NCBI GenBank assembly: GCA_963696075.1
Contig: CAVOJD010000029.1
Coordinates: 124,001 to 188,000, forward strand
Length of the DNA stretch: 64,000 nucleotides
From: CAJQQK01 sp963696075
GTDB lineage: Bacteria; Pseudomonadota; Alphaproteobacteria; Rhizobiales; Hyphomicrobiaceae
Direction of reading: 5' to 3'
Position 1 is the first letter of the stretch. The number at the start of each line of letters is the position of its first letter. A model generated the notes under the pieces. The model made no database searches. It was not told the DNA's origin and saw nothing but the letters and a program-made list of their open reading frames with translations. This document shows, in pieces, positions 43,315 through 53,193 of this stretch. The position numbers were made by a program, and so were the translations under genes.

Positions 43315-43434
43315 GTCTCCAGGACACGCGACCGCGCTGCAAAAAACAGGGTTTTGTCCGCCGTTTGCGCGCAGTGAGAGCCTAATCTTCAGGCACTCTG
43401 CCTGATCGATTTGCAGGAGGTGTCGCGCGTGCGA

Positions 43435-44040
43435 TTACTGCGCGGCGGCGCGCTGCCTGGACGCCGGCTGCTTGCCGGTCACCGTCGTTGCGGTGAAACG
43501 GCCGGCCTCCGAGCGCTTGTTGATCGCAATCACCGGCGCGCCGATGTGGACGCGCTCGTAGAGGTCGATGACGTCTTCATTCAGCATGCGGATGCAACCA
43601 TTCGAGGCCGCCCGCCCGATCGATCCCCGCGACGGGGTGCCGTGGATTCTGAGCAGCGACCAGTCGAGATAGAGCGCGCGCTTGCCGAGCGGATTGGAGG
43701 GAATGCCGCCGCGCACTGTCTCCCCGTCGCCGTCGACCGGCGTCCAGGGCGGGTTCTCGCGCATGTTCGACACGAACGTGCGCCCGACCCACAGTTCCCG
43801 GCGGGTGCCGACGGCGACCGGATAGCGGATCGCGCGGCCGTTGCCCTCGATGAAATAAAGCCGCCGCTCGTCGTTGACGATAACGATCGTGCCCGGGGGA
43901 TAGTCGAAATCAGTCGCAACCGGGCGCCCCTTCGCGCCCGCCTCGGTGCCGAACCCGGCCCCTGCCATGACAGAAGCGGCGATGAGTGCACCCGCCATGC
44001 GTCTCCAAACCCTGGCGTTGTGTTTCGCCGGCATGTCCAT
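43435..44040 (-). CDS. L,D-transpeptidase (YkuD domain)
   Basis: A 201-residue exported peptidoglycan cross-linking or lipoprotein-attaching enzyme. A signal sequence (MAGALIAASVMAGAGFG) is followed by the YkuD domain. It begins GTIVIVNDERRLYFIEGNG and carries the catalytic motif in two parts, LRIHGTP and SNGCIRMLNEDVIDLY, with His and Cys present. An alternative ATG lies two codons downstream. The short C-terminal tail is basic and Ala/Gln-rich. It faces the same way as the guanidine operon but lies upstream of its promoter. Confidence 0.92.
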   Translation of the reverse strand: MDMPAKHNARVWRRMAGALIAASVMAGAGFGTEAGAKGRPVATDFDYPPGTIVIVNDERRLYFIEGNGRAIRYPVAVGTRRELWVGRTFVSNMRENPPWTPVDGDGETVRGGIPSNPLGKRALYLDWSLLRIHGTPSRGSIGRAASNGCIRMLNEDVIDLYERVHIGAPVIAINKRSEAGRFTATTVTGKQPASRQRAAAQ

Positions 44041-44234
44041 TGTCCGCCGCAGTTATTCAGAATCAGATCTCATCCAGAAAAGCAGAAAAACGCAGTCAAG
44101 GTCTTAACAGAGCGCCACTTTTGTTAATCGCCGTGGCCCGGTTGCATGCCTCGCGCCTAACTTCTGGGGGATGGCATCAGCCCGCCGGGCGGGCTAAGGA
44201 AGTGGCCAGTCACTCAATTCACAGTCGAGACGTC

Positions 44235-46130
44235 ATGACGAAACCGCAATCAGACCTCCCTCTGGCGCAGGGCTTTACGGCGCGCGATGAAGCCGCATGG
44301 CTCCAGCAAATCGAGAAAGTGCTCAAGGGCGCCGACTTCGAAAAGCGTTTGGTCTCGAAAACTGCGGACGGCATCAAGCTTCAGCCGCTCTATAGGCAGG
44401 CCGCCGCCGCAACCCCGCTGGCCGGCGAACAGGCAACAGGGCGGGCCGGCCGCCCCTGGCAGATTACACAGCGCATCGACAACCCCGATCCCGCAGCCGC
44501 AAACGCCCAGGCGCTTGCCGATCTCGAGCATGGCGCCAGTGCGCTCATCCTTGTTGCAAGCGACGGCTATGATGCGCGGGGCTTTGGCCTTGCCCGCCTC
44601 GACGCCGCAGACCTCGATACGCTCCTCGCTGACGTCGCCCTCGACATGATAACGCTGCGCCTCGGCCCAAGCTTCGAGGGCGCGGCGCGGGCCGGCAATG
44701 TCGCAGCCCTCATCGAACGGCGCGGTCACGCCCCCGGCGACGTCTCGGTTGACTTCGCCCTCGCCCCGCTGGCGCAACTCGCAGCCACCGGCACGCTGGC
44801 CCGGGATTGGCCCGAGACGGCTGATGAGCTTGCCGGGACGGTCCGCGATCTGACTGCGCGCGGTTTCAAGGGCCCATTCCTCTCGGCCGACGCCCGCCCG
44901 GCGAGCGAAGCCGGTGGCTCGGACGCCCAGGAACTGGCCTTCGCGCTGGCATCAGCCGTCGCCTACCTCCGCGCGCTGGCTGATCGCGGCATCGCGCCCG
45001 GCGACACCGTCCGCCAGATATCGTTCACCCTCGCCATTGACGCCGGTCAGTTCGAAGGCATCGCCAAGCTGCGCGCGCTGCGCAAACTCTGGGCGCGCGT
45101 GCTCGACGCGTCCGGCCTGCCGCTGGCGCCAGCCAAAATCCACGCGGAGACAGCCTGGCGGATGCTCACGAAGCGCGATGCCGGCGTCAACATGCTGCGC
45201 GCCACGCTTGCAACCTTCGTGGCCGGCATCGCAGGCGCCAACAGCCTCACCGTCCTCCCTCACACTCAGGCCCACGGCCTCCCCGACGGCTTCGCCCGCC
45301 GCGTCGCCCGCAACACCCAGAACGTCCTGATCGAGGAATCGAACCTCTGGCGCGTTGCCGATCCCGCCGCTGGCGCCGGTGCGACCGAGGAACTGACCCA
45401 GGCGTTGTGCGATGAAGCCTGGCGCCTCTTCCAGGAGATCGAGCGCGCGGGCGGTCTCCTCGACAGCCTGGCTGCCGGCCGCCTGCAGGAGACCATCGGC
45501 GACGTGGCGGCCCGCCGCCGCACTCTGATCGACAAGCGCGCCGTGCCCATCACCGGCACCAGCGAATTCCCCTTCCTCGATGAAGCGCCTGTCAAGGTGC
45601 TGGACGCCGCCGCTGCCGCACCAAAACCTCTCGCCCAGCCGGGCCTCACGGTTCAGGCCCTGACGTCGTCTCGCCTCGCCGAGCCCTTCGAAGCCCTGCG
45701 CGATGCCGCCGACGCCCACGCCGAGAAAACCGGCGACCGCCCCGCGATTTTCCTCGCAAACCTCGGCCCCGTCGCGGACCACACCGCCCGCGCGACCTGG
45801 ATCAAGAACCTGCTTGCTGCCGGTGGCATCGACGTGATCACCAACGACGGCTTTACCGAAAGCGGCGCCATTGGCGGCGCCTTCGCCCAATCGGGCGCCA
45901 CGGTCGCCTGCATCTGCTCGAACGACGCCAATTACGAAATCCTCGGCGACGCCGCAGCCCAGGCCCTCAAAACCGCTGGTGCCGCCCACGTCTTCCTTGC
46001 TGGTAAACCCGGCGACCACGAAAAAGACCTCCGCGCCGCCGGTGTTGACGCGTTCTTGCATGCCGGCGTGGATGTCCGCGCGGCATTGACGGCCCTGCAC
46101 GGGACGTTGGGGATTGGGCAAGGAGCCTGA
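44235..46130 (+). CDS. mutA: Methylmalonyl-CoA mutase small (beta) subunit
   Basis: A 631-residue MutA that pairs with MutB to interconvert succinyl-CoA and (R)-methylmalonyl-CoA. The N-terminal TIM-barrel domain shows VRQISFTLAIDAGQFEGIAKL, AETAWRMLTKRDAGVNMLRA, HTQAHGLPDGFARRVARN and NLWRVADPAAG. The C-terminal flavodoxin-like domain lacks the cobalamin-binding D-x-H-x-x-G (it reads LGPVADHTARATW), as expected for the non-catalytic subunit. The ATG at 44235 gives MTKPQSDLPLAQGF; the open frame extends upstream but is not family-like. mutB is not adjacent: four unrelated genes (3.5 kb) intervene. Confidence 0.93.
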   Translation: MTKPQSDLPLAQGFTARDEAAWLQQIEKVLKGADFEKRLVSKTADGIKLQPLYRQAAAATPLAGEQATGRAGRPWQITQRIDNPDPAAANAQALADLEHGASALILVASDGYDARGFGLARLDAADLDTLLADVALDMITLRLGPSFEGAARAGNVAALIERRGHAPGDVSVDFALAPLAQLAATGTLARDWPETADELAGTVRDLTARGFKGPFLSADARPASEAGGSDAQELAFALASAVAYLRALADRGIAPGDTVRQISFTLAIDAGQFEGIAKLRALRKLWARVLDASGLPLAPAKIHAETAWRMLTKRDAGVNMLRATLATFVAGIAGANSLTVLPHTQAHGLPDGFARRVARNTQNVLIEESNLWRVADPAAGAGATEELTQALCDEAWRLFQEIERAGGLLDSLAAGRLQETIGDVAARRRTLIDKRAVPITGTSEFPFLDEAPVKVLDAAAAAPKPLAQPGLTVQALTSSRLAEPFEALRDAADAHAEKTGDRPAIFLANLGPVADHTARATWIKNLLAAGGIDVITNDGFTESGAIGGAFAQSGATVACICSNDANYEILGDAAAQALKTAGAAHVFLAGKPGDHEKDLRAAGVDAFLHAGVDVRAALTALHGTLGIGQGA

Positions 46131-46178
46131 CACGCCAGACACGTGTCATCAATCCAGGGCGCGCGACCCTGAACCGCT

Positions 46179-46772
46179 CTAGTACCAGAACGCTCGTCTC
46201 AGCGCCCGCGAGACGGAGCGGGCGGCGATCCGCTTGCCGCGCCAGATGCGGTTCACAACGCGGTCGCCGCGCGAGGCCGTCCGTCGGTGCCAGACCCGGC
46301 GGGAGGCGTGGCGCTGCTGGCGGACCCGGTAGGGACTAGCGCGCCGGGCCGTGCGAACGCGCCGTTTGCTGCGCGATCGCGACACCGTTCTTGCGTGACG
46401 CTTCTTGCGCGCCTTCTGCGCTGTGCGGGTTTTGCGCGTCTGGCGCTTTTCCGCCACCCGGCGCGCCGGCACGGGCGGCGTTGCCGTCCCTGCCACCGTG
46501 CTCTCGGAGGCCTCAGGCGTGGGTTCCTCGCCGACGAGATCGCTGTTCATGATCGCGGAAACGCAGGTCTCGGTGAGCTTTTCGAAAACATCAGCCATGC
46601 ACTCGCGCCCGGCCTCGCTGCCGGGTTGGTGCTTGATGCAGTACTTCTGATAATCGTCGCTGCACGCCACCCGGACAGCTTCCGGAACCTCGCCAGCGGC
46701 CACCAAGGCGGGCGGCACGAGAATGGCCAAGCAGAAAATAAGACGAAGGCCCAATGATTTAAGATCGCGCAT
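46179..46772 (-). CDS. Exported Cys-containing protein with a very basic C-terminus
   Basis: 197 residues, not recognised. A signal peptide (LRLIFCLAILVPPALVAAG) precedes a domain with spaced cysteines (VACSDDYQKYC, GRECMADVF, TETCVSAIM), reminiscent of small alphaproteobacterial cysteine-rich exported proteins. After an acidic/Pro linker the last ~90 residues are exceptionally rich in Arg/Lys (RKTRTAQKARKKRHARTVSR and more), ending in Trp-Tyr. GGAGG stands before the ATG at 46772. The basic tail may bind peptidoglycan, LPS or nucleic acid. Function unknown. Confidence 0.65.
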   Translation of the reverse strand: MRDLKSLGLRLIFCLAILVPPALVAAGEVPEAVRVACSDDYQKYCIKHQPGSEAGRECMADVFEKLTETCVSAIMNSDLVGEEPTPEASESTVAGTATPPVPARRVAEKRQTRKTRTAQKARKKRHARTVSRSRSKRRVRTARRASPYRVRQQRHASRRVWHRRTASRGDRVVNRIWRGKRIAARSVSRALRRAFWY

Positions 46773-46857
46773 TGTGATCCCTCCTGAACTCAGTCCCCGC
46801 ACGGCTTCCTTAGCATGCAGGAGCAGGATTGGCGATTCGCACCGCCTGACGCGCGCG

Positions 46858-47789
46858 TTAGGGAGGCGCCGGCACGGCTTCGCGTTCGCCCGTCCCTTCG
46901 CCTGGGCCTTGGTAAGTGCGCACCCGTTGCACCCACGCAACAAGGGCGTAGCTCAGCAGCATCAACAGGAACCACGAACCGAATTTCTCAGGCGACACCA
47001 TGATCCACCCGTCCGCCTGATTGGGATAAACCCAGGCGCGGGCAAAAGTTGCGATGTTTTCGGCAAACCAGATAAATAGCGCCACCAGCATCAAGCCGAC
47101 CAGCAACGGCATGCGCCGGTGCCGCCGCCACACCTTGAAGTGGATCCAGGCCGGCCCGAACAGCAGGGCGGCTGCCGCGAACAGACCCCAGCGAATGTCG
47201 ATCGTGTAGTGGTGGGTGAAGAAATTGACATAGACTGCGGCCGCGAGCAGCCCGACCGCCCAGAGCGGCGGATGGCGCGTGAACTGGAAGTCGAAGAGCC
47301 GCCACACACGTGCGATGTAGGAGCCGACGGCGGCGTACATGAAGCCGGTAAACAGCGGCACCGCGGCGATGCGCAGAACGGACTCTTCGGGATAGGTCCA
47401 CGAGCCGACCGCCGTCTTGAAGATCTCCATGACCGTGCCGACGACATGGAAGATCGCGATCACCTTGGCTTCTTCCCAGGTCTCCATGCCGGTCCACAGC
47501 ATGATGATCTGGATCGCAATCGCCGCGATCACCAGGAAATCATAGCGCGCCAGCACTGCATCAGCCGGATAGAACCAGTGCGTCGCCATCAGCAGCGCCA
47601 GCATCAGCCCGCCGAACAGGCACGCCCAGCCCTGCTTGATACCGAAGCGGACAAATTCGTAGACCGCGATCCGCCAGCGGCTCTTCTCCGCCCATCGGCC
47701 AGCGGCTTCGTCGAGCGTGATCAGCGCCGCGAGCGGGGGATAGCGGCGGGCGGCAGAAATCGGTGCGTTCGCTTGATCTTCGATTACAT
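46858..47789 (-). CDS. DUF817 multi-pass membrane protein, start region frame-broken
   Basis: A DUF817 protein with about eight hydrophobic helices, including LMLALLMATHWFYP, FLVIAAIAIQIIMLW, ETWEEAKVIAIFHVVGT, WTYPEESVLRIAAVPLFTGF and FFTHHYTIDIRWGLF. The first in-frame ATG (47604) cuts off conserved upstream sequence. The frame stays open and family-like further upstream (RWRIAVYEFVRFGIKQGWAC). A GGGAG-preceded ATG at 47789-47787 would begin the gene if one base were added just after it. A missing base there is the simplest explanation. Function unknown. Confidence 0.75.
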
Positions 47790-47846
47790 AACTCCCAAGT
47801 CCATCTGTATATTTCGTCGCCGACGTTGGAATGGCCCAGCTTCGTT

Positions 47847-48119
47847 ATGAACCAGGACGCAACCAAACAGGAAATCACTGCTCTCACCGAGCGGCTGCAC
47901 CAGGCGCTGGACTTGCTCGATCGGCTCGAAGCGCGGTGGGGACCCGGCGTACCCTGCGAAGATCCTTCCGCTTTTGGGGACTTCCTGCGCGCATGGTTTC
48001 CGGACATTTACTGGCGCGTCTACACGTTCGAATGGGATGCGAGATTGCGTCGTGATTGGTTGTTGTCCGAGATCAAGGCGGTGACGCGGCGCCTCGAACA
48101 ACTGAAAGCGCGCCGCTAG
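47847..48119 (+). CDS. Small hypothetical helical protein (90 aa)
   Basis: From the ATG at 47847 (MNQDATKQEITALTERLHQA), an amphipathic helix with coiled-coil character leads to a Trp/Phe-rich middle (FGDFLRAWFPDIYWRVYTFE) and a basic C-terminal helix (EIKAVTRRLEQLKARR). I do not recognise the family. It starts in the region divergent from DUF817. Composition supports a real gene. Confidence 0.5.
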   Translation: MNQDATKQEITALTERLHQALDLLDRLEARWGPGVPCEDPSAFGDFLRAWFPDIYWRVYTFEWDARLRRDWLLSEIKAVTRRLEQLKARR

Positions 48120-48397
48120 CGCTCCCGCGGTACAGATGCCACAGGAAGGCCGCGAAACGCGTCTCAGCCCGCGCCCATGAGCACGGGTATCAGCCCTGAG
48201 CGGTGCGGGGCGGGGTGACACAAAAACGCCTGCAAGTCGTGGCTGCCTTCCGGTTGAGACTGGAGGAGCTGCGACAACGAAGACCGCGTGGCCGGCTTGC
48301 CGGGGCCGGACGTGGTGCCCACTTCGAGCGCGGTTGCAGGCCTGGGCCAGGCCGCGACACGGACCGCGCATTTCGCCGATCCAAGCGGAACAACGAC

Positions 48398-49536
48398 ATG
48401 ACTGTCGAAGCGCACCACGCCGGGCGCCTTCTTTCGGTCGACGCCCTCCGGGGCGCCGCCATCCTCTGCATTATTGGCGCCGACGGCATGGCGCGTGCGC
48501 TCAAACAAATGGGCGGTGATGGCACCAGCGCCTTCGCCGCCCTCGCGCGGTTTCTCGGCCTCCAGTTCTCGCATGCACCGTGGGCGGGGCTGCGCTTTTA
48601 CGACCTGGTCTTTCCCCTGTTCCTGTTCACGGTCGGGCTCGCGGTCCCACTCTCGCTGGGCAAGCGGCGGGCTGAGACCGCGCGCGGGGCAACGTTGGTG
48701 CGGGTCGCGCGGCGCGCCCTCCTGCTCTACGTGCTCGGCATTGCCTACTATGCCTGGCCGCCACACGAACCGTGGCACCGATCAAGCTTGCCGGCGTGCT
48801 TCAGCGCATCGCACTTTGCTATTTCGCCGCCGCTGTCCTGTTCCTCTGGCTGTCCCCGCGTGCGATCGCCATCGTCACGGTGGCGCTGGTCGCCGGCTAC
48901 GCGGCGCTGCTGGAGCTGGTCGCCCCGCCCGGCGGACAGGCGGGGGCCTACGGCTCGGCGATGAACCTTGCCGTCTGGGTCGACATGAACTGGCTGCCCG
49001 GACGCAAGCATTTCGGCAACTGGGATCCGGAAGGCCTCCTCACGACACTGCCGGCCATTGCCAGTACGCTGATCGGCGTCGTTGCGGGCTGCGTGTTGCG
49101 GCGTGGGGACGTCACGCCGACGGCCCGCGTGGCATGGTTTGCGGGCGCCGGGCTCCTGTTTGTTGTCGCCGGCCACGCGCTTTCCTGGCAGATCCCGATC
49201 ATCAAGAACCTTTGGACGGCGTCCTACGTCCTTGTCGCCGGCGGGTGGTGCCTGATCCTGTTTGCGGCAACCTACGCCGTGATGGACATCGCCGGGCGCC
49301 GCTGTTGGGCACTGCCAGCCGTTTGGATTGGCGCCAATGCGATCCTCATCTATCTGCTCGACCGGTTCGTCGACTTCGACCGTGTGGTCCTTTTTCTGAT
49401 CGGGGAGTCAGCGCTTGCGCTCGACGATCTCGCAGGCCCCGGGGCAGCCCGGCTGGTTGCGAACCTCGCTGGGCTGGGCCTCGCCGTCGCACTTGCATAC
49501 GGGCTCTATGTGAACAAGGTTCTTGTCCGTCTCTAG
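48398..49536 (+). CDS. DUF5009/heparan-alpha-glucosaminide N-acetyltransferase-like membrane protein, frameshifted
   Basis: The N-terminal frame (48398 to about 48765) shows the family start RLLSVDALRGAAILCIIGAD and FYDLVFPLFLFTVGLAVPLS. The second frame (from about 48770 to 49536) continues with AGVLQRIALCYFAAAVLFLW, a DMNWLPGRKHFGNWDPEGLL loop and several more helices. One missing base near 48750-48790 would join them into one protein of about 378 residues with ten or so membrane segments. Relatives are YeiB/HGSNAT-like acyltransferases that move acyl groups across the membrane. The acceptor is unknown. Confidence 0.75.
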
Positions 49537-49627
49537 ACGCCGGCCCTTCGCCATTCCGCCAATTGGAATTCGAGCGCGGAATACGATAGAAGACTACACC
49601 CGGCCCCAATGCCCAACGAGACGCCCC

Positions 49628-51792
49628 ATGACCCAGTTGCCCGACTTCACAAAGATCGACTTCCAGGACGTCCTCGCCGATGGCGCGGCAAGCCCCGCCG
49701 CCGAGCCCTGGACCACGCCCGAAGGGATCGACGTCAAGCCGGTCTACACCAGCGCTGATACGGCAGGCCTCGACTTCCTCGACACGTATCCGGGCCTCGC
49801 CCCCTTCATCCGCGGGCCCTACCCGGCGATGTACGTCACGCAGCCCTGGACCATCCGCCAGTACGCCGGCTTCTCGACGGCGGAAGAGAGTAACGCCTTC
49901 TACCGGCGCAATATCGCCGCCGGCCAGAAGGGGCTCTCCGTCGCGTTCGATCTTGCAACCCACCGCGGCTACGACTCGGACCACCCCCGCGTGAAGGGCG
50001 ATGTCGGCATGGCCGGCGTCGCGATCGACTAGCATCTACGACATGCGCACGCTGTTCGGCGGGATCGACCTCTCCCAGATGTCGGTGTCGATGACGATGA
50101 ACGGCGCCGTCCTTCCCGTCCTCGCGCTCTTCATCGTCGCGGGCGAAGAACAGGGCGTGCCGGCAGAAAAGCTCTCCGGCACGATCCAGAACGACATCCT
50201 CAAAGAATTCATGGTGCGCAACACCTATATCTATCCGCCGCTGCCATCGATGCGCATCATCTCGGACATCTTCGCCTTCACCTCGCAGAACATGCCGAAG
50301 TTCAACTCGATCTCGATCTCCGGCTATCACATGCAGGAAGCCGGTGCGACGGCAGACCTCGAACTCGCCTATACACTCGCCGACGGCTTCGAATACGCCC
50401 GCGCGGGCGTCGCGGCCGGCCTCGACATCGACAAGTTCGCCCCCCGCCTGTCGTTCTTCTGGGCGATCGGCATGAACTTCTTCATGGAAGTCGCCAAGAT
50501 GCGGGCTGCCCGCGCGATCTGGGCCAAGCTCATCCAGGAAGAATTCCAGCCGAAAAACCCGAAGTCACTGGCGCTCCGAACCCACTGCCAGACGTCGGGC
50601 TGGTCGCTCACCGCCCAGGACGTCTTCAATAACGTGACGCGCACCGCGATCGAGGCGATGGCCGCAACCCAGGGCCACACGCAATCGCTGCACACCAACG
50701 CGCTTGATGAAGCCATCGCGCTGCCGACCGACTTCTCCGCCCGCATCGCGCGCAACACGCAGCTCTTCCTCGCCCAGGAAAGCGGCACCACCCGCATCGC
50801 CGATCCCTGGGGCGGCTCGTTCTACGTCGAGCGCCTCACCCAGGACCTCGCCAACAAGGCCTGGGCCCACATCCAGGAGGTCGAGGAACTGGGCGGCATG
50901 GCCAAAGCCATCGACGCCGGCATCCCGAAGATGCGCATCGAGGAGGCCGCCGCCCGCACCCAGGCGCGCATCGACAGCGGCGCCCAGACCATCGTCGGCG
51001 TCAACAAGTACCGCGCGGCCGATGAAGCCACGATCGAGATCCTGCGCGTCGATAACGACAGCGTGCGCCGCCAGCAGCTCGAAAAGCTCGACCGCCTGCG
51101 CGCCGAGCGCGACGAAGCCGAAGGTCCAGGCCGCGCTCACGGCGCTGACGGACGGTGCGCGTGGCGACGGCAACCTGCTCGCGCTCTCAATCGAGGCCGC
51201 CCGCGCGATGGCGACGGTCGGTGAAATTTCTGATGCCATGGAAGACGTATTCGGCCGCCACCAGGCCGAAATCCGCGCGATCTCGGGCGTCTATCGGCAG
51301 GAGGGCAGAGCGATGGAAGGCTTGAAGAAGGTCCAGGCGATGGTCGACACGTTCGCCGAGAACGACGGCCGCCGCCCGCGCCTGCTGGTCGCCAAGATCG
51401 GCCAGGACGGCCACGACCGCGGCCAGAAAGTCATCGCCACCGCCTTCGCCGACATCGGCTTCGACGTCGACATCGGCCCGCTCTTCTCGACGCCGGAAGA
51501 AGTCGCCCGCCAGGCGGTTGAAAACGACGTCCACGTCGTCGGCGTCTCATCGCTGGCGGCGGGCCACCTGACGCTGGTGCCCGAACTTCGCGACGCCCTC
51601 GAGGCCCAGGGCCGCGGCGACATCATGATCGTCGTCGGCGGCGTCATCCCGCCGGAGGACTACGACGCGCTGTTCAAGGCCGGCGCCAAGGCCGTGTTCG
51701 GCCCCGGCACGAATATCCCGGAAGCGGCGATGGATTTGATTGCGAAGCTGAATACGGCGCTGGGCTACGCGCCCGCTGAGGCGGCGGAGTAG
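49628..51792 (+). CDS. mutB: Methylmalonyl-CoA mutase large (alpha) subunit, interrupted by two frameshifts
   Basis: MutB is the catalytic, adenosylcobalamin-binding subunit. Three consecutive frames carry collinear MutB sequence. The first ends KGDVGMAGVAID at 50032, the second starts at once as SIYDMRTLFGGIDLSQMSVS, and the third takes over near 51120 with KVQAALTALTDGARGDG. Each step is one extra base. Removing two bases from the 2165-nt span gives 720 residues, the normal length. The B12 motif is intact in KIGQDGHDRGQKVIA, with GVSSLAAGHL and VVGGVIPPEDY following. Either both indels are assembly errors or the gene is newly inactivated. mutA and meaB look intact, which favours errors. Confidence 0.9.
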
Positions 51793-51811
51793 GGGCGCGT
51801 GAGCGAATATT

Positions 51812-52492
51812 CTACGAGCGGAAGCGCATAATTAATTTGGTGAAAATCCTGCAATCGATTGATGGACTGACGGTGTGTCGGGAGCCTACTTCACCATGTG
51901 GGTCAACGAAAAACATCGAAGCGCTGCACTCCCCAACCCTGCCGTTGCGCTCTACAAAGAATGATGAGACGTGTGCAGCTTCGTCCATCTTCTTATAAGA
52001 GGCGTCGACGGAAAATCTCGTAGCTGTTCCTAATTCAAGGATTGCGGTTGTGCTATCTCGAGCGTCTATGCGCTTTTCAGTCCTGCCAAAATCGAAATCA
52101 ATTACACCATGCGCTTCCCGATACTGGTCCACCGAATCGTTGACCGAAGACGCAGAGACGAACCCAATGCCCTCGATCGCAACTCTCTTCAAGTGGTCGC
52201 GCAAATTGCCCGTATTGTATATGTCGAGGGTCAGTGCCTCTTTGTTTAACTCCAAACGAGTGAGCGTAGGTGCTATGTGCCCCGCTGTTGCGAGGCGATT
52301 TGCTTCGGCTGCGAGGTAAGCCGCGTATGCGGAGACGCAAAAAGCAATCAAGATAGCAAACTGACCAATTGTTGCATGGAATTGGGTACTGCCATCCTGG
52401 TAGCTGGTGCAGTAAGGACAGCGCTTAGCATCGCGGCTAATCTTCTCTCCACAGTCCACGCAATCTTTTTGTCTAATCCTGATTGTGCGCAT
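51812..52492 (-). CDS. Zinc-ribbon membrane protein, AT-richer than its surroundings
   Basis: 226 residues. An N-terminal zinc ribbon (CVDCGEKISRDAKRCPYC) is followed by one transmembrane helix (IGQFAILIAFCVSAYAAYLA) and a soluble domain of about 160 residues with no recognised family (LNKEALTLDIYNTGNLRDHL near its start). The ATG at 52492 is preferred over a TTG at 52501. The DNA is visibly less GC-rich than flanking genes, and it lies beside an IS630 element, so recent acquisition is likely. Function unknown. Confidence 0.6.
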   Translation of the reverse strand: MRTIRIRQKDCVDCGEKISRDAKRCPYCTSYQDGSTQFHATIGQFAILIAFCVSAYAAYLAAEANRLATAGHIAPTLTRLELNKEALTLDIYNTGNLRDHLKRVAIEGIGFVSASSVNDSVDQYREAHGVIDFDFGRTEKRIDARDSTTAILELGTATRFSVDASYKKMDEAAHVSSFFVERNGRVGECSASMFFVDPHGEVGSRHTVSPSIDCRIFTKLIMRFRS

Positions 52493-52579
52493 TAGATCCA
52501 ACGACCGCTGAGCCGAACTTCTTGGTGGAATTGCCCCTCCAGCATGCTGATTCTATGCCAGTCTTAGAGCTGCAAGCCA

Positions 52580-53193
52580 TTAAGTGGAAACATATCCTGC
52601 GTGTTTGAAGAAGTTCCAGCATTCGTTGGGCTCGAAGAGCCCGCAGATGTTGCCGGCGGCACGCCATAGTGCTTCATGAGTTCTGGCGCCGGCGGCACGC
52701 AGGTGGGCCTTGAGTTTTGCGAACGCCATCTCGATCGGATTGAGATCGGGGGAGTAAGGCGGCAGGAACAGGAACCATGCATCACGCTCGGCCAGTGCGG
52801 CTTTGGCTTTGGGCGAGTCATGCACCTTGAGATTATCGAGAATGACGACATCACCAGGCGAAAGCGTCGGCGCGAGTTGCGTTTCGATATAGATATCGAA
52901 TGCGTCGCGATCCATTGCGCCGGGAATGATCCAGGGGGCCGTCAGACCGGCACATCTCAAGGCGGCAATGAACGTCTGATTGGTCCAGTGGCCATGCGGA
53001 ACGGCACCTGTTAACCGTGCACCTTTCAGCGCACGCCCCCTGAGCCGTGTGAGCTTGGTGTTGGTCGAGGTTTCATCGATGAACACCAGCCGATGTACCA
53101 TCTCGCGCATAATCGGCTGACGACCATGGATCCAGCTATGACGCTTTCTTGCGACGTCGCTGCGTTGGCGCTCCGATGCGATCAGCGTTTTTT
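52580..53193 (-). CDS. IS630 transposase, catalytic frame (OrfB)
   Basis: The DDE domain. First Asp is in HRLVFIDETSTNTKLTRLRG, second in SPGDVVILDNLKVHDSPKAK, and Glu in PPYSPDLNPIEMAFAKLKAH. All three acidic residues are present. The frame lacks its own convincing start and follows the A-run, so it is produced by frameshifting or slippage. A true count of seven A would make one uninterrupted transposase, so a homopolymer miscount is also possible. Confidence 0.85.

Noticed and set aside
49628..51792. Three separate genes or an unusual split mutase
   Set aside because: The frames are collinear, meet without gap, and sum to the normal MutB length after removing two bases.
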